DNA of 64,000 nucleotides from Perilla frutescens (Eukaryota > Streptophyta > Magnoliopsida > Lamiales > Lamiaceae), in the NCBI GenBank assembly GCA_026008535.1, contig BRKX01000014.1, positions 26,325,194 to 26,389,193 of the forward strand. The letters are read 5' to 3'. The position numbers were made by a program, and so were the translations under genes. Shown here piece by piece: positions 37,095 through 50,016 of this stretch; position 1 is the stretch's first letter; each line of letters starts with the position of its first letter. The notes beneath the pieces were generated by a model, which was not told the origin of the DNA, did not search any database, and saw only the letters and a program-made list of their open reading frames with translations.

Positions 37095-37770
37095 CCTGCA
37101 GCTCCTGGATAGCGGCCTGAGAGTCATAGTACTGAGGGCCCACTGAATCAATACTGCTACTCCTCTGACTACATCCGATGTGGGCTGCAGCTCGGTTACC
37201 TAGCTCGAAGACGCGTCTCTTCTCCACGCCCACGACATCGATATAGATCGATGTCGTGTCCGGTGGCACCTTAGATGAGTCGGGAGACACCTGAGTCCTC
37301 TGCTCAATCGCCTCACGTACTTCGTCCTATATTTATTAATTAATTAAATAAACATAACATGTCATCTTAAATTAAAAAAATACACTTAAATCAAGTAAAC
37401 ATATAATTTGAATACACTTACAGCGATATGCTTTATATTTTAAATAATTAATAAATCTGAAAATAGTAACGACGGATTAGTCCGTCATTAGCTTTTTATT
37501 TTAAATAATTATTGAATCTGAAAATATTAACGATGGATCTGTCCGTCGTTATATTTATAATTTTAAATCTTTATTAAATAAAAAAATTAATTTAACGATG
37601 GACCATCCATCTCTAATCAGTCGCTAAGTTTCAGCGGGAAACACTCCCGCCAACTTTAATAGCTGAAAAATTTAACGATGGTCAATCCATCGTTAATCAG
37701 TCACAAGCAATTACAGATGTAATTCTGTCGGTAGAATCGGTCGCTAAAACACGAATTTTTTATAGTGCAT

Positions 37771-39150
37771 TGGCTCGTTCCTGTTAGTTTAGATCCTAAC
37801 TTAATAATCATAAAATCTAGTTGAATTATGAATGTTATCGTAACAAAAAAGTTATTTGGGAAATTATTGTGTTAATCATCCGACCAATTGAAATTTGTTA
37901 GATGGATCAACATCTAAATCTAAATACTACCAAAATACACGAAAAATTACATATATGACAGTATTAGATATGAATTTTAATTCGTTTAATAAATTTTCAC
38001 TTGTCAAACAGTATTTTGAATTTTCTTTTACATTATTTTCTTAGGAGGTGATTGATATGATTGAGTGAAATTATGTATGAATGGAATGAACTTAGGAATG
38101 GAATGAGGGTCTGAATGGAATAATGATTCTTATGATTGGTATGTGCACGGAATGAAGATCGGAATGAAATATCATTTTTTTATCTTATATAATGAATATT
38201 TTATTTGCTTTAAAATTTTTCTTATAATTGAATAAAGTGTATGTAGTAGCTAATAAATATCAACACGTGCTTTAATTTATCTTTTATATTTCTAAATATC
38301 ATTTTTATTTTTTAGTATATGATTTTTTTCTAATTTTTTTAGCAAATTATATTTATTTATTTTATTGAAAATCTTTATTCTAAAATATTTAATTAATCAA
38401 TATAGAATAATTTGTACAAGTTAATAAAAAAAAATTTACTTCATAGAACAGTACTTTAACATTTCAATTTTTCATTTGAATATATTAAATTATATAAAAT
38501 ATATAAATATTTTATATTGTTCTATAACATATTTTTTTGGTATATTTATTTTGGCATCACTTTCATTTTTCTTCAACAAAATTATAAAAGCTATCAAAAT
38601 TTGATTTTAACATATATTTTTAAATTATATTTTGAAAATAAATAAATAATATAAAAATAATTAAGAAATAATAATAATAATAATAAATATTTAATTTGAT
38701 TTTATTTATTTTTCTAAATATGATAAAATAATATTATAAAACATGATTATGTATAAATATATCATATATTAATTTTTTTGTTCATTGGAATAGCTAAACC
38801 CATGGGGATTGGGTGGAATGGCTATTCCCCTTCCTTTGGGAATAGGAATTCCATCGGGAATGGTAATTCCCGATTTTGAACCATACCAATCGGTGGAATG
38901 AAAATGAACATAGAAATGATCATTATATTCCATTTCATTCCACCGTACCAATCACATTCTTATAGTCCTAACCACTCTTCTTCTAGAGGTGTAACTTTCT
39001 CATAGACAGAGGAAGATGTAGCAAACAAACCAAAAAAGAAAAAAAAACAATATAGAAAATGCTCTTTTTTTTTAAACATTTTAATTTTCCACTCATATAC
39101 ATTTTTAATCTTGTTTCTATAAGAATTTAATCAAGCGTCCAGTATAGCAT
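37771..39150. other. AT-rich spacer with a possible degraded foldback element
   Basis: GGAATGAA-type repeats and GTGATTG(G)TA near 38043-38175 are echoed inverted at about 38780-38962 (CATTCCACCGTACCAATCAC). This suggests an old element of about 920 bp with an AT-rich centre. No gene is visible. Confidence 0.4.
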
Positions 39151-39158
39151 TAATATTA

Positions 39159-39552
39159 AGGGGTATTATCAAATTTTAGCCTGATCTTTCAAATAATTCA
39201 CAAAAATGTCATGACATTTTATAAATAAAAATTTAATATCCGAGTTTTTGAATATACAATAAATCTAACCTGAAATTAATTTCGGATTTCTAGTTGCCGA
39301 CGTGTCTTTTTGCCTGAAATTTTAATAATGTGGAAAATATTTATCCCATATCAATTGATCAAATAAAATTATATTTCACTCCACACTGTATGTAAAAAAA
39401 TACATGTCGACAACTAAAAATCCAAAAATTAATTTTGGGCTAGATTTGTTGTATATTTAAAAAAATCGGATATTAAATTATTATTTATAAAAAGTCTAGA
39501 CATTTTTTGTGAATTATTTAAAAAGTAAAGCTAAAATCTGATAATATATCCC
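39159..39552. mobile_element. long foldback MITE with 8-bp target duplication
   Basis: The left arm begins AGGGGTATTATC; the right arm inverted begins GGGATATATTATC. Arms of about 160 bp match through TTTTAGC, AAATAATTCACAAAAA, AATTTAATATCCGA and TAGTTG(C/T)CGAC(G/A)TG. They are flanked by TAATATTA at 39151-39158 and 39553-39560 (perfect). The loop is about 80 bp. It sits 184 bp past the stop codon of the rhodanese gene and could fold into a hairpin if transcribed. Confidence 0.82.
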
Positions 39553-39735
39553 TAATATTAATCATCTATACAATAAGGCATTGACGACAAACAAGTTTGA
39601 TCTGTCTCAATGTATAATCCAACATATTTTACAAAATACATAAACCTGATTCAACCATTTTCTTATATAGATAGAAGAAATTATGAAAAATTATTATATG
39701 CCTATTCTTCATGTTAATTATATTTCTTGATGGTG

Positions 39736-41625
39736 TCATTCTGTGGAGGGAAGTCCATTTTGTACCCAAGCAGCGTATCCTCCAGCCATGTCAGTGATTC
39801 CAGTGAAACCCTATAAATAAAATCAATAAAAACAAAATCTCTTATTTTTATGGTACAAGTCTCAAATTACAGTGTATACAAAAATACAATGAGAATGACA
39901 CCAATTTGTGAAAATCAATAGAAAACATTATGTTTTCAGATGAAAATGTGAATAAACATAGTTTAAGGTGCGTCCAAGCATGCATGTAGAGTATAACATA
40001 TATATTCTGGTGTTATATGTAACATGTAGGTATCTAAAAGTAAAAGGCAAGATTGAACTTACATCCGATACGAGCACAGATGCAGCCATGAGCGACCTCT
40101 TCCCCAACTGACATCCCTGCAATGGAGAAACTCTCAGTATCAGCAGTGCACCCAATTCCAAACACACTTAAATTTGAGCCTCAACTAACTTACAACAATG
40201 ATCTCATCATCTTTGCTAAAATGAGCCAATACTTCTTCCAAGAATTTGGGGTTCCTGCTCATACCTGCTCGACCATAATTTTACAGAATCACATCACATC
40301 AAATCCAACAAATATTCATAAACTGCATAAAGTATTCCAGTCTAGATCATATAAACCAACTCCTAACTAGATAAACTATTAACTTTATTTCAAAGCTTAA
40401 GCTATTAAAAAGAACAGGATTCTCTTTGTAAGCTTGGCCACAAAATCACAATTCATCATAACCTCACAGTTGCAAAGGCGAACCTGGTCCGAGCCTCAGC
40501 ATGAAAGGAACATTGACAGCACCAACGACATGGCCAGCACTAAACTCATCAGGGGTCCTGCGCAGTGCAAAATTTTCCAACAAGATGAAGTAAGTTGTAG
40601 CTAATTAAACCAAAAATATATATGATCATCAGTACCTAACGTCCAGGTAACGATGACCAGCTTGAATTAGTTCATTTGCCACACGAACGGGGACTGATGT
40701 TGGGACAGTGGGCGACTGCACACTCCCGCTCTCTGCTACCATCCCACTGCAACACATTCATCATTTAAGACTTATATATAGTTCAAGAGTGAATTAAACA
40801 AAATGTGTAGGTTAATTAGGTACACTGTTTAGACACTGGGCTAAAGTCTACAAATATCATATTTGTTTTGTCTTCTAAGCTAAAGACAAGTGAAATCTAC
40901 ACAATCAGCACCAACATTAGCAAAGGCTTTCAATAAGCTCAATTTAGATCAAAATCGTATAACAAGTTTATAATGGGAGACATATCACATAGGTGTCGAT
41001 TATAAAGTGTTTCGTGGAAAAAGGTTGCAAAATTGGCCCCTTAACGAACAAGATAATCCACAACTACGCCTATGCACTCAGATTTCAGAAGAGATGCCAG
41101 AGCGATGCATAGCAGTTGCTAGTTCGGAGCTCGTTGACCAGTGATTACCACAATTTGTTATGGTCATGCATTTTTAGAACCATAGTTGATGGAACTGGAA
41201 TTCATCTCCACTACCCTGTTTTCCTCTGTAATAAGAATAATGGGTACGATTTGATAGAACGATGCAATCAAAATTCCGATCTGCTAAAAGAATCAATTCA
41301 TTACCTGAACCCGGGAACTCTGTGGCTGGTGCTAAAACTACGTCGTCTGATGGGCCAAACCTGATTCTTGATCACATTTGGTGAAGACACTGATACACTC
41401 CTAAAACATGCAAAAAATAAATTAAACTCAACAAATAAATTGTAATCTAAATTAAAATACGCACAGAAAATAATAGGAGAGTGAAGGAATCCATAAAAAG
41501 AAAAAAAAAAAAAAAAAAAAAAAGAAGCAAAGTGAAGAAGAGTAGCACCTAATAATAATATTTAGATGATCGGGAAGATTTAGAGGACGTAAGGTAGCAG
41601 AAAATGAAAGAGAGATGGCGGTCAT
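39736..41625 (-). CDS. rhodanese-domain thiosulfate sulfurtransferase, STR16/SEN1-like
   Basis: Complete seven-exon gene, 185 aa: exons 41549-41625, 41305-41400, 40636-40746, 40484-40557, 40194-40264, 40063-40116 and 39736-39810. All introns are GT-AG and all junctions stay in frame. The first 65 or so residues are rich in Ser, Arg and hydroxylated residues with few acids, as in a plastid transit peptide. A single rhodanese domain follows: VPVRVANELIQAGHRYLDVRTPDEFSAGHVVGAVNVPF, then DDEIIVGCQLGKRS with catalytic Cys145 in the GCQLGKR loop, then GFTGITDMAGGYAAWVQNG at the end. Domain and length match Arabidopsis STR15/STR16 and tobacco Ntdin, which transfer sulfane sulfur and include dark- or senescence-induced members. 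Its expression here cannot be judged. A TATA-like TATAAATATA lies at 41727-41736. Intron 1 contains a long A run (about 41501-41523). Confidence 0.95.
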
Positions 41626-42679
41626 CGTATTTTTGCTTGTTTGTAAATGTTCTCTTGCTCAGAGTTTTTTTGAGGATGAAATAGCGCGGTGTGATATGAT
41701 GATACAATACAAATGTATGAAGTGAATATATTTATATGGAGTCCAGATAATTACTATAATTTCTATGGTTTCTTAAAAAGAGTATGTGAAGATTGTGTAC
41801 GAGAGAAAACGGAAGAAGATGAGGGTGGGCCCCAATTCCAAAATTAAAATTAATGTTTATATGCTGAACGTAAAAACTAAAAAGTAACTTGTTCAGAGTT
41901 CGAATCGACTGTCGACCTTCCACCTTTTTTCCCTAGTCAAGAAAATGCATATTATCTATTACTTGTATATAACTATTTTGCATTAATGTAAATAAATAGG
42001 TATATGCAAAAAAAAAGTATACATCTATAAATTGGTGTAATTCGATGTATTTTACACTTGTTCAGAGTACATATGTTAGGAGTTAAGATTTCTACTCTTC
42101 TAGTATATAATTAGTATTTCAAATCGTGTTTGAAAGTTGTAAGAATGTTCCTATAAATTTATGAGATACGATTTTGATTTGATTATTCTATAATTTGCAA
42201 TAAAAACATAAACGAGACATGCATGGATTATAAAGTAGAGGATGTCAACATTTGACCGTAACTAAGATTTAGACAATTCCGATAAAATGTGTGAGAATAA
42301 TGTTATAATGGATAGGCTGCCACGTAACGGACAGTTATATATATGATTTATGGGTGTAGTGATTTGTGAATACCCATCTCTCTGCGGATAATTCTGATGT
42401 ATGGATAGATGGTGACATAATCTTGAGCTGGCTCTCCATTTTCGGATTTATCTGTACATTATTTCAATCACATTTGTTTTTGATTGGCTTCTCACACCTT
42501 CTAAATAGCGCATTTGCCACTTTGTACCCTAAAAATCAAGAATTGACATTTTGAACCCCCTCATGGAAATAAGTAAATAACCATCGGAAAATCACTTTAA
42601 CCATGATATTATAGTTATTTTTAATTTGATTTAATTATATTTTTTTTAATTTTAATTTTTAGTGAAATATCGAAAAACG

Positions 42680-42951
42680 TCGTGAACTTTAAATAATTAT
42701 ATTTTAGTGCATGCATTTTGATAATTATAATAAATTAGTATGAGAGTCAAAATGCGACGACCGAGAAATAATGTCTCTTGTCGGAATTCTAAGTGAAATT
42801 CAACGCAAATTATAAAAATGAAGTTGGAGAATCTCCGCGCGGAATATCGATGAGATATGTTATTTTTCGGTCGTCGAATTTTGAGTCTCATATTGAATTT
42901 GTTATAAATTTCAAAGTTCATGTACCAAAATATAATTACTTAAAATTCACG
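42680..42951. mobile_element. foldback MITE
   Basis: CGTGAACTTTAAATAATTATATTTTAGTGCATG at the left is matched inverted by the right end CATGTACCAAAATATAATTACTTAAAATTCACG. The match continues inward through GAGAGTCAAAATGCGACGACCGA (left) and TCGGTCGTCGAATTTTGAGTCTC (right). About 270 bp, non-coding. Confidence 0.7.
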
Positions 42952-43414
42952 ATATTCTCAAAAATTTATTAAAAGTTGGGGTATAGAAGTGTAATTAATT
43001 GTGTGTTCTTTGGTTGGAGTACTCCCACTCCCTTTATTCATTCATTAATGTAAAAATATTTAATACTAGGCCTAAGCGTAACTAGTGAGTGGCCACTAGC
43101 CAATGGGCATGTGAAGCGAGAGGTACCAAAATTAATAACCCTTATTTCATTACCAAAATAATTTTCAGGTGGAAATATTCACGAGATAGCAAGACTGCTG
43201 ACTGCAGAATTATATATGTACACACGCATATATATGCGCATTTCATTGTTGCAAAATATTTATTTTTTGATTTTATTTGTAGGGGTAAAACGCCAAATAC
43301 TCCAAGGTGCCATATGCGAATCACCATTCACCCACGGCTCACCCCTTACCCTTTTAATAATTTGTCTTTAGTTATAAATGTTCTTGGAACTTTCAACTGT
43401 GGCATTTATCTTCT

Positions 43415-43416
<2 letters not shown>

Positions 43417-43462
<46 letters not shown>
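43417..43462. repeat. (AT)n microsatellite
   Basis: An uninterrupted AT dinucleotide run of 46 bp. The alternating Ile-Tyr translation seen here is an artefact. Confidence 0.95.
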
Positions 43463-43467
<5 letters not shown>

Positions 43468-44040
43468 TTAGAAAGATATTTTATATTAATAGAAACTATT
43501 AAATTTTTTCCGTCTAAACTATATTTTCAAAAACAGAAATATATATAATTTAATTAATATTATATAGTATTATCAATATCAATTATTTAATGTAAGAAAT
43601 TATATATGTTAATGCATATTCCCTCAAACGTGAAAATTCAAAAGTTCAACTAAATTAGCTTCATCGACATTATCGAACAAATCTAAAATAAAATGGATAA
43701 AAAAATAAATTATATTACATGAACGAACACATCTAATTATTTTAATCGGGAAATATATATATATATATATCAAATCATCAACAATATCGACCGAATCTAA
43801 AACACGTCGAAGAAAAAAAATTTCAGGACAATATATAACAATTAGATTTTTACCCGATGTCTTCATCCAAGAACAACGAACAAAAAAACTCCAAAAAAAT
43901 TTATATCAATCGCGTGAGTAACGATTACGGAGAATTAAAATTCGATTACATGAAAAAACACATAGATATCAGAAATCAAATAAGCGAATTTGTCTCTTGC
44001 GCATTAAAATCAAAGAAACCGTTGAAGAAGCGATGAAGAG

Positions 44041-44043
<3 letters not shown>

Positions 44044-44089
<46 letters not shown>
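44044..44089. repeat. (GA)n microsatellite
   Basis: An uninterrupted GA run of 46 bp, 160 bp before the solo LTR. Confidence 0.95.
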
Positions 44090-44091
<2 letters not shown>

Positions 44092-44249
44092 CCTAGTATT
44101 TTAATCACATTTATCAAATTACAAAACTACCCTATCCTCATTAAAATAATCCTTAAATTACAAAAATGCCACATTGTGTTGCTTTTGATCTATACTATAC
44201 ATTTTTTATGGATGAATGGTGGAGATTAGTGGAGTCCACGCGCCCATCT

Positions 44250-45921
44250 TGTTGGTCCCGGTGTGAGTATATGTCAGTTTAGAGGAGGGATGAATAAACT
44301 GACTTCAAAACTTTAAACGATTGCAGAATGTTTAGAGTCCTGACTCGCTTTTGATATTTTATTGGTGAGTTGATCAGTTAGGACTGATAGCTTGAAGATT
44401 CAGCTTAGCTTGTCAATGCAGCTTGCGTGCTAGAGTGTGCAGTTAAAGAACATGCAAAGCTTAAAGTAATGAGTACAGCACATACAAGACTTATAGAGGT
44501 TCGAAGCTTCCTACTTCTACGTCCTCTCTTTCTTCCACAGAAGGGCAATCCACTATGCAAGAGTAAAGTTTCTTTATTACAATTACACAGTGAAGAAATT
44601 CTGTTTGACCTGAAAACGGCACCCTTCAAACGTAGCGCGGTCTCCTTTCCAACTGTTGTTGTCCTGGAAGAACGGACCCGTCGGTACATGCTCCTCCTCA
44701 GCCGGTTTCTGGGTCGACAGCTCACACTTATCGATCCCAACTGCTCGCTGAGACTTTAGGTTCTATTACCCGTCTTTTCACGATTTTAAATCTCGCTCGA
44801 TCTTCAAGAATGCAGTCTTGAACCTATTATTAACCTGGAGTGCTCCTTTAACCTTAAGCTGAGTGGTTGATCTTTGAAGAACTGAACTGAGAAGCTTTGC
44901 TCTGGCTGGAATTCTGTGTCAGCTAGCTGCTTGCTTGAGACTTGAAGCACGCCTTCTCAGCTGGGACTTTTCGCACTTAAGAGGTTTAAGCTTTGAACTG
45001 TGGGGAGGGAGAAAGAAGAGCTCAATATCTGCAAAATAGCAAAAGTTAGATTGGCGAAAGTCTCTGTCAAAATTGTGTTCACTCTCTTTTTATAGATGAG
45101 TGATCTTTTGACCGTTGTGATTAGTGAATCTGTTGAATTCACCGGCGGCAGTTTAATGCATGTAGCTGTTTGAAGCTTTAAATGAACTAGCCATTTGACT
45201 TTAATGACTTCTGCTCAAAGATCATCGGGATCTTCCCAAGATTTTCTGTCAAGATCTTCATTGACTACTTGTTAGAGAGAGCAGGTATTTCGGCTATCAG
45301 TTTTGGACATTCAGCTCATGACTTTCAGCTATCTCGGCTTTCAGCTCTGAGATTGTCCAGTTGGCAGTTCCTCATCTGCCTTAAGCTTCAGTTCTGGGAT
45401 GGTCCAGTAAAAGCTGCCTTAGCAGCTTAGCTTCAAAAAGCTTTCAGTTCTGGACTACCAGTCGGCTGCTTCTTTGAGCTTTTCTTTCATTAAACTGATC
45501 GTGGGTCAGTTCAGTACTGGCTCAAAGCTCTTTGAGCTTTCTCCCAACTAACTGATCTTTGATCAGTTCAGCTTCAGCTTTTCAAGCTGGCTCTGTTCTC
45601 ATCAGTCGTTCTTGGCTTCAGCTAGACTGATGGTTACTCATCTGTGGATGCCTACCAGTCTCCAAAGTTCTCTTCCCCCTCTAGCATTTTAAGCTTTGAA
45701 GAGTTGACTTTGACTGGTCTAACCGAGGCAACCTTTAAGCTGGTTGACCATGCTTCAAGACATCTGACTCTCGTTTCAGCTGAACTTTGTCTGAAGTCTT
45801 ACTTAGTCATTGCCTCTGATTTCCAGCTTTAAATAACCTGCAGTTTTTCATTAGATCATCAAATATGTTTTGACATTTCATCAAAACCATCAGTTGGGTG
45901 TTTCCAATAATTTTTCCAACA
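44250..45921 (-). mobile_element. solo LTR of the first copia family
   Basis: TGTTGG...CCAACA ends, 1672 bp, with a perfect 5-bp target duplication CATCT (44245-44249, 45922-45926) and no internal region. Its inner end matches the LTR at 4226 (CAGTTTAGAGG-G--GAATAAACTGA, TAGAGGTTCGAA, TACGTCCTCTCTT). The minus-strand TATA-like CTATAAAAAG near 45093 gives its orientation. It must have formed by recombination between the two LTRs of a full element. Confidence 0.93.
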
Positions 45922-45926
45922 CATCT

Positions 45927-48133
45927 TAATTTTTTTTACTGGTTTATTTTTTTATTTTTTTTATTTTATATATTTTTTTCATTTATTTATTTTTCAAAAT
46001 TTTAAACCCTAAAACAAAGTGAATTGATTTAATTTATTTGAAATAAATATAAATTTATACCCTAAAATGAAATTAATATATCATAAAATAAAAGTGAATT
46101 AATTAATTTATTTATTTTGAAATTCGGCGCCTCACGCAGTGCACTTGTCTGACACTAACACGTGGGCTCGTGCATTGCGCTCGACAATTAATTTTTTCAA
46201 CTTAAATATAACCCATAAATGAGATTAATAAAACTTAGGAAAAAAAAATATAAACCCTAAAAAACACAAAATAAACCCTAAAAAATCTAAAAATACTAAA
46301 AGAACCCCTAAAATACCATAAAACCTAAAAAAATCCTAAACTCCTAGACTCTAAATGTTAATCGGAATGGAAAATATCACAATTTGAACTAAATAAACTA
46401 GTATAAGATAACTAGTAGACCTCTTACTTTTTATGGTTATATACATGTGACACTTTTCGAATTTTAAGTGATACTTTTTAATGTTCAATTGATACTGATT
46501 TTACAGGATTTTTTTGTGGATTGATTCGTTTTGATCCGGGTCAAAGTAGGTTGACCCGCGAATTTGATTCGCTCGCCTAAAATAAATCTTATTTACACAT
46601 CGTGCATAGATCCGGAAGTATTTGTGATATACATTTTGTTTGGAATAAGCGTCCATTTAAATAATTAAATCCAATCTAATAAACTCCCGTAATTCAAAAA
46701 AATCTGTAAAGGGTGGAGAAGTTGATATTGAAAACCTTAAGCCATACATAAAGACTAAGTTTAAGCATGAAAATACATAAAATGTGAACGTTTAAAATTG
46801 AATAACTATATAAACATACGTGTGGGACATTTATAGGTTCAAATATAAAATCTTAAAACGACACATGTTATGTTTTTAATAAAAAAGAGTAAGAAACTAA
46901 CATCAATGCTCTTCCCCAACTTCAGTCGGTAACAACCTATAAGAATGTGAGAAACTAAGAATCAAGTTCAAATGGGTTCTATTTAGCTCATGACGAAAAT
47001 ATCGCTATCGCACCATATATCGTAATTTTAATTTTATGGATATATCACCGGTTACATTAATATCGCATATCGATATTCCAGAAAATTGAAAAAAAACATG
47101 ACAGAAACTATATTAAAATCTTGGAAATTTAGTAAGAAATTTTATGAACTATTATAACATATTATTATGCGCTTATCCTACTCAAAATTTTAATAAAATT
47201 ATATTTTAAAAGCGGACATATGAATAATACATTATATAAATATCGTCTGAGACAATATATTTGATAAAATAATACATAATACAATATAAAATAATTAAAT
47301 AAACATTATAAAGTACAACTAATATCAAAATGGGTATCTGCGAGGTTCAAATATAGTAGATTGAAGAATGTTATCTTGTTCCAAATAATATTGATATTAA
47401 CTCATCACATTAGAGTAATTTTGGATATATATAATTATGCACATGTGATTGATATGTTTCTTGATTTCTTCCAACTGCTTCACCATGGATTGGATAATGT
47501 CCACTAACTCAATTATTTTAATCCTTGATTTTAGGACAAACTAGCAAATGTCATGGGATGCACCAGATTTAAAGTACTTAATTGATTTATTATTATAATG
47601 TACATAGTATAATGTATATGAGAATAGCAAATACAAAAGGAAAAATATATAGGAGAATGTTCATCCTTATCATGAACATATTAACATGCTCAGAGTAATC
47701 ATTCACGTATTGACCGGAAAAAAAAAAGCTCTATAATTGCCGAAGCAAAGAGGGATGACTACATCATGTATTTGATACAATAAAATTTAGATTAATTTTC
47801 AGACTCAATGGATGATGATATTTATATAAAATATACCAACAAAAATGTGATAATTTACAAAATCAGAAAAAGTGGTAGACTAATATTAATTGTCTATCAT
47901 ATATATGATGGAAATTAGGGTATTTATAATTTTAGAATATTCAACCCGAACACCATTAATAATTATGAATACATGGATTCCAATATGTATTATCACTACT
48001 AATATTAGTCACAACTTGCACATGTCATTATTCTTATACATGTTTACATGTCTATTTATATTGTAATAAAATTTCAATTAACTTAATAGCATATGTGCCC
48101 TCATTTTTTTAAAAATAAATTTAGTAGCTAGTA
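45927..48133. other. AT-rich spacer, no feature seen
   Basis: 2.2 kb with mean AT content well above the gene regions. No open frame of note, element end or RNA gene was recognised. Confidence 0.65.
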
Positions 48134-48138
48134 CATAT

Positions 48139-49467
48139 TGTTGTACTTTTGTTACACTCCACTGGAATTGGATTACAACTGAAGTACAAGAATGAAGAAG
48201 AGTAGAATAGAACAATAACAGTAATCAACAGAATTCAAATAAAGTAAAGAACCGATGTGCAGAATCCGGTTCCGGCAATCCGAGTAGAGGGGACCTCTCT
48301 CCGCAAGACAAATACGCCCCGGCTAGTGCTCACGGTTCGGCGGTTGTCTTTCAAAGATGAAACGGCTTCGTCCTTCCGGCAGTAGCACCACAAGTCCGGT
48401 AAGGCTCCGGCGAACTAGATAATGTAGAGAACTGAGAGGCTGTAGACTCGAAGAGAACTTTGTATGCAAGCAATATGATTATGCAGAATGTAGCATTTGG
48501 ATCCATGCAGGATGTCCTATTTATAGGCACATCTCCATTGCAGGGGACAGCTAGGGTTTGAGGGCATTCAAACCAGCAGCTAGGGTTTGAGGGCATTCAA
48601 ACCAGGTGTTGTAACCCCTCTGGAGTTATAGCTCTGCCATTAAGCCCTCCAGGAGTTACCTTCTGCAGATCCCGACAGGTGTCCCTTGTCGGCTCGGATC
48701 CCAACACGTGTCCAGGGCAGCTGCAGACTTTGACTCCCGACAGGAGTTACTTTCGGTTACTGTCCAGCCCACTAACTCCACCAACTCCAGATGGCAGTTA
48801 CCTGAAGGCTCCACCAGCTCCAGTGGCAGTTACTCACTTGAAGGCTCTTAACTCATGGGAGTTACACCCTTCAAGCTGGACATGCACCATGTGCACCCAC
48901 GACCCAGATAGTCGATCCGCCGACCCGCTCCACGACCCGACTGTTTCTGTACCGTAAAACTGATACGGCTAAGCCCCGGAAGCCCACGTACGCCCAAAGT
49001 CCAATTGCCAAGATCCAAGTCCGAGGACGAGACGAGACGAGCCGGGCAAGGGCAAGGGCAAGGGCACGGGCACCGGGCACGGGCACGGGCTCGGGCACGG
49101 GCACGGGCACGGGCGGGCGCGCGCGTGTGGGCTCATGGCCCACATCCTTGTGCACTTGATTACTCCACTTAAGTGTTAATACACTTAAATACACTTCTTA
49201 ATTTGATTAAGAAATCAATGTGGGATTATTTAATGTGTCTTAAACACATTATTCCACACACCATAAATGCCCAATCGTGTGACCAACTTTAACCATTTAT
49301 TTCTCACTCACCGAAAATCGGATTTGGGCAAATAAAAATACTATGATTATCTACTCACGACATAGAGCAATCGTACGGTATTTAATTCCTCCAAAATTAA
49401 ATATCCTGGTCACGAAAAATCGGATAAAATGAGTCACACTCACTTTATTAAATCCTATTTTCCAACA
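48139..49467 (-). repeat. 3' LTR of the young copia element
   Basis: It matches 54005-55147 with very few substitutions. It is longer through a duplicated AGCTAGGGTTTGAGGGCATT block (near 48549-48602), an extra segment at about 48802-48900 and a longer GGGCACGGGCACGG array (about 49043-49120). Minus-strand TATA box CTATAAATAG at about 48517-48526. Confidence 0.93.
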
Positions 49468-50016
49468 ATCCCCCACATGAGTGGAAATAGTGCATGCATG
49501 TATGCAGACAAGCTACCCAGTTCTCTTAGAAACACAACTGCACCAGGATAGGTAGCTTGTGACTTTGAACCTTCCATTTTCCAACACTATCGAGTATACC
49601 GGCTGTTTAGTGGACATGATGCCTTGAACTATACATCCTTAGTGTATACCGAGACAATAGTATTGAAAACAGTTGTATATCAAACATTATCTGTTCTCAC
49701 GTTTGTGTCCTTTTCAGGCCATGGACAACCTCTTTGAGTTCATAAGTATCTCTTTAGAAGCGGCCCCACTTCTCACTTATATAGGTGATCTCCTCTTCCG
49801 AGTATCCTGCCATACTCAACCTTATTAGGTTTAGGAATCATTAAAAGTCATAGGACTTATCCTCACTACATTGACAGGTGTGCACTTGGTTTGCTCACAG
49901 GGAAATGTACACTTTCCAAGTGCTACCAAACCGAATGTTTGTAGCTTAGTTTTCCCATTGAACCAAGTTCTTGGGATCTCCAGTCATCATGGTTGGGTTA
50001 CCATTACAAGCACTCT

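Larger units (their letters stand above)
35129..37330 (-). pseudogene. CACTA transposase (Transposase_24 / En-Spm type) C-terminal exon, split by hAT insert
   Basis: On the minus strand 37330-37095 reads VREAIEQRTQVSPDSSKVPPDTT... and IDVVGVEKRRVFELGN, the typical Ptta/En/Spm block, up to a Gln/Leu-rich coil (AAIQELQ). The frame resumes after the hAT element at 35302 with AQEERFQQRE and continues to QQMQEMQRRFGDAG and HQPPLD near 35140. The later part carries a TGA (probably from CGA) and a TAG TAG pair. The N-terminal part of the protein is absent. It is a pseudogene; the hAT insertion may have come before or after the stops. Confidence 0.8.
33394..37767 (-). mobile_element. CACTA element with transposase remnant, twice interrupted
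   Basis: The left end is CACCACAAAAAAATT (one change from CACTA) and the right end, inverted, is CACTATAAAAAATTCGTG. The 3-bp target duplication CAT (33391-33393, 37768-37770) is perfect. Subterminal arrays of TAACGACGGA-type repeats lie at 33420-33725 and 37465-37745, both orientations. The interior has Transposase_24 (Ptta/En/Spm) coding remnants on the minus strand, a Mutator-like insert at 33742-34984 and an hAT insert at 35303-37094. Without inserts the element would be only about 1.3 kb, so it is itself a deletion derivative. Confidence 0.9.
41626..44244. other. intergenic region with MITE and microsatellites
   Basis: It contains the putative promoter of the rhodanese gene, a foldback element at 42680-42951, an (AT)n tract at 43417-43462 and a (GA)n tract at 44044-44089. 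At 44100-44215 a weak match to the right end of the MULE family at 13498 (AAAATGCCAC...TTTTGATC...GATGAATGGTGG) may mark another degraded copy. No gene is supported. Confidence 0.6.

Noticed and set aside
43089..43502. 137-aa open frame on the plus strand
   Set aside because: It ends in an Ile-Tyr run from the AT microsatellite and has no recognisable domain or splice context.
44405..44759. Two overlapping open frames of about 110 aa on opposite strands
   Set aside because: They lie wholly inside the solo LTR 44250-45921, have no family resemblance, and are chance frames in a less AT-rich stretch.
48871..49194. Pro/Ala/Arg-rich open frames, repeated at 54475-54874
   Set aside because: They are translations of the GGGCACGGGC repeat and neighbouring GC-rich DNA in the copia LTRs, present in both LTRs.
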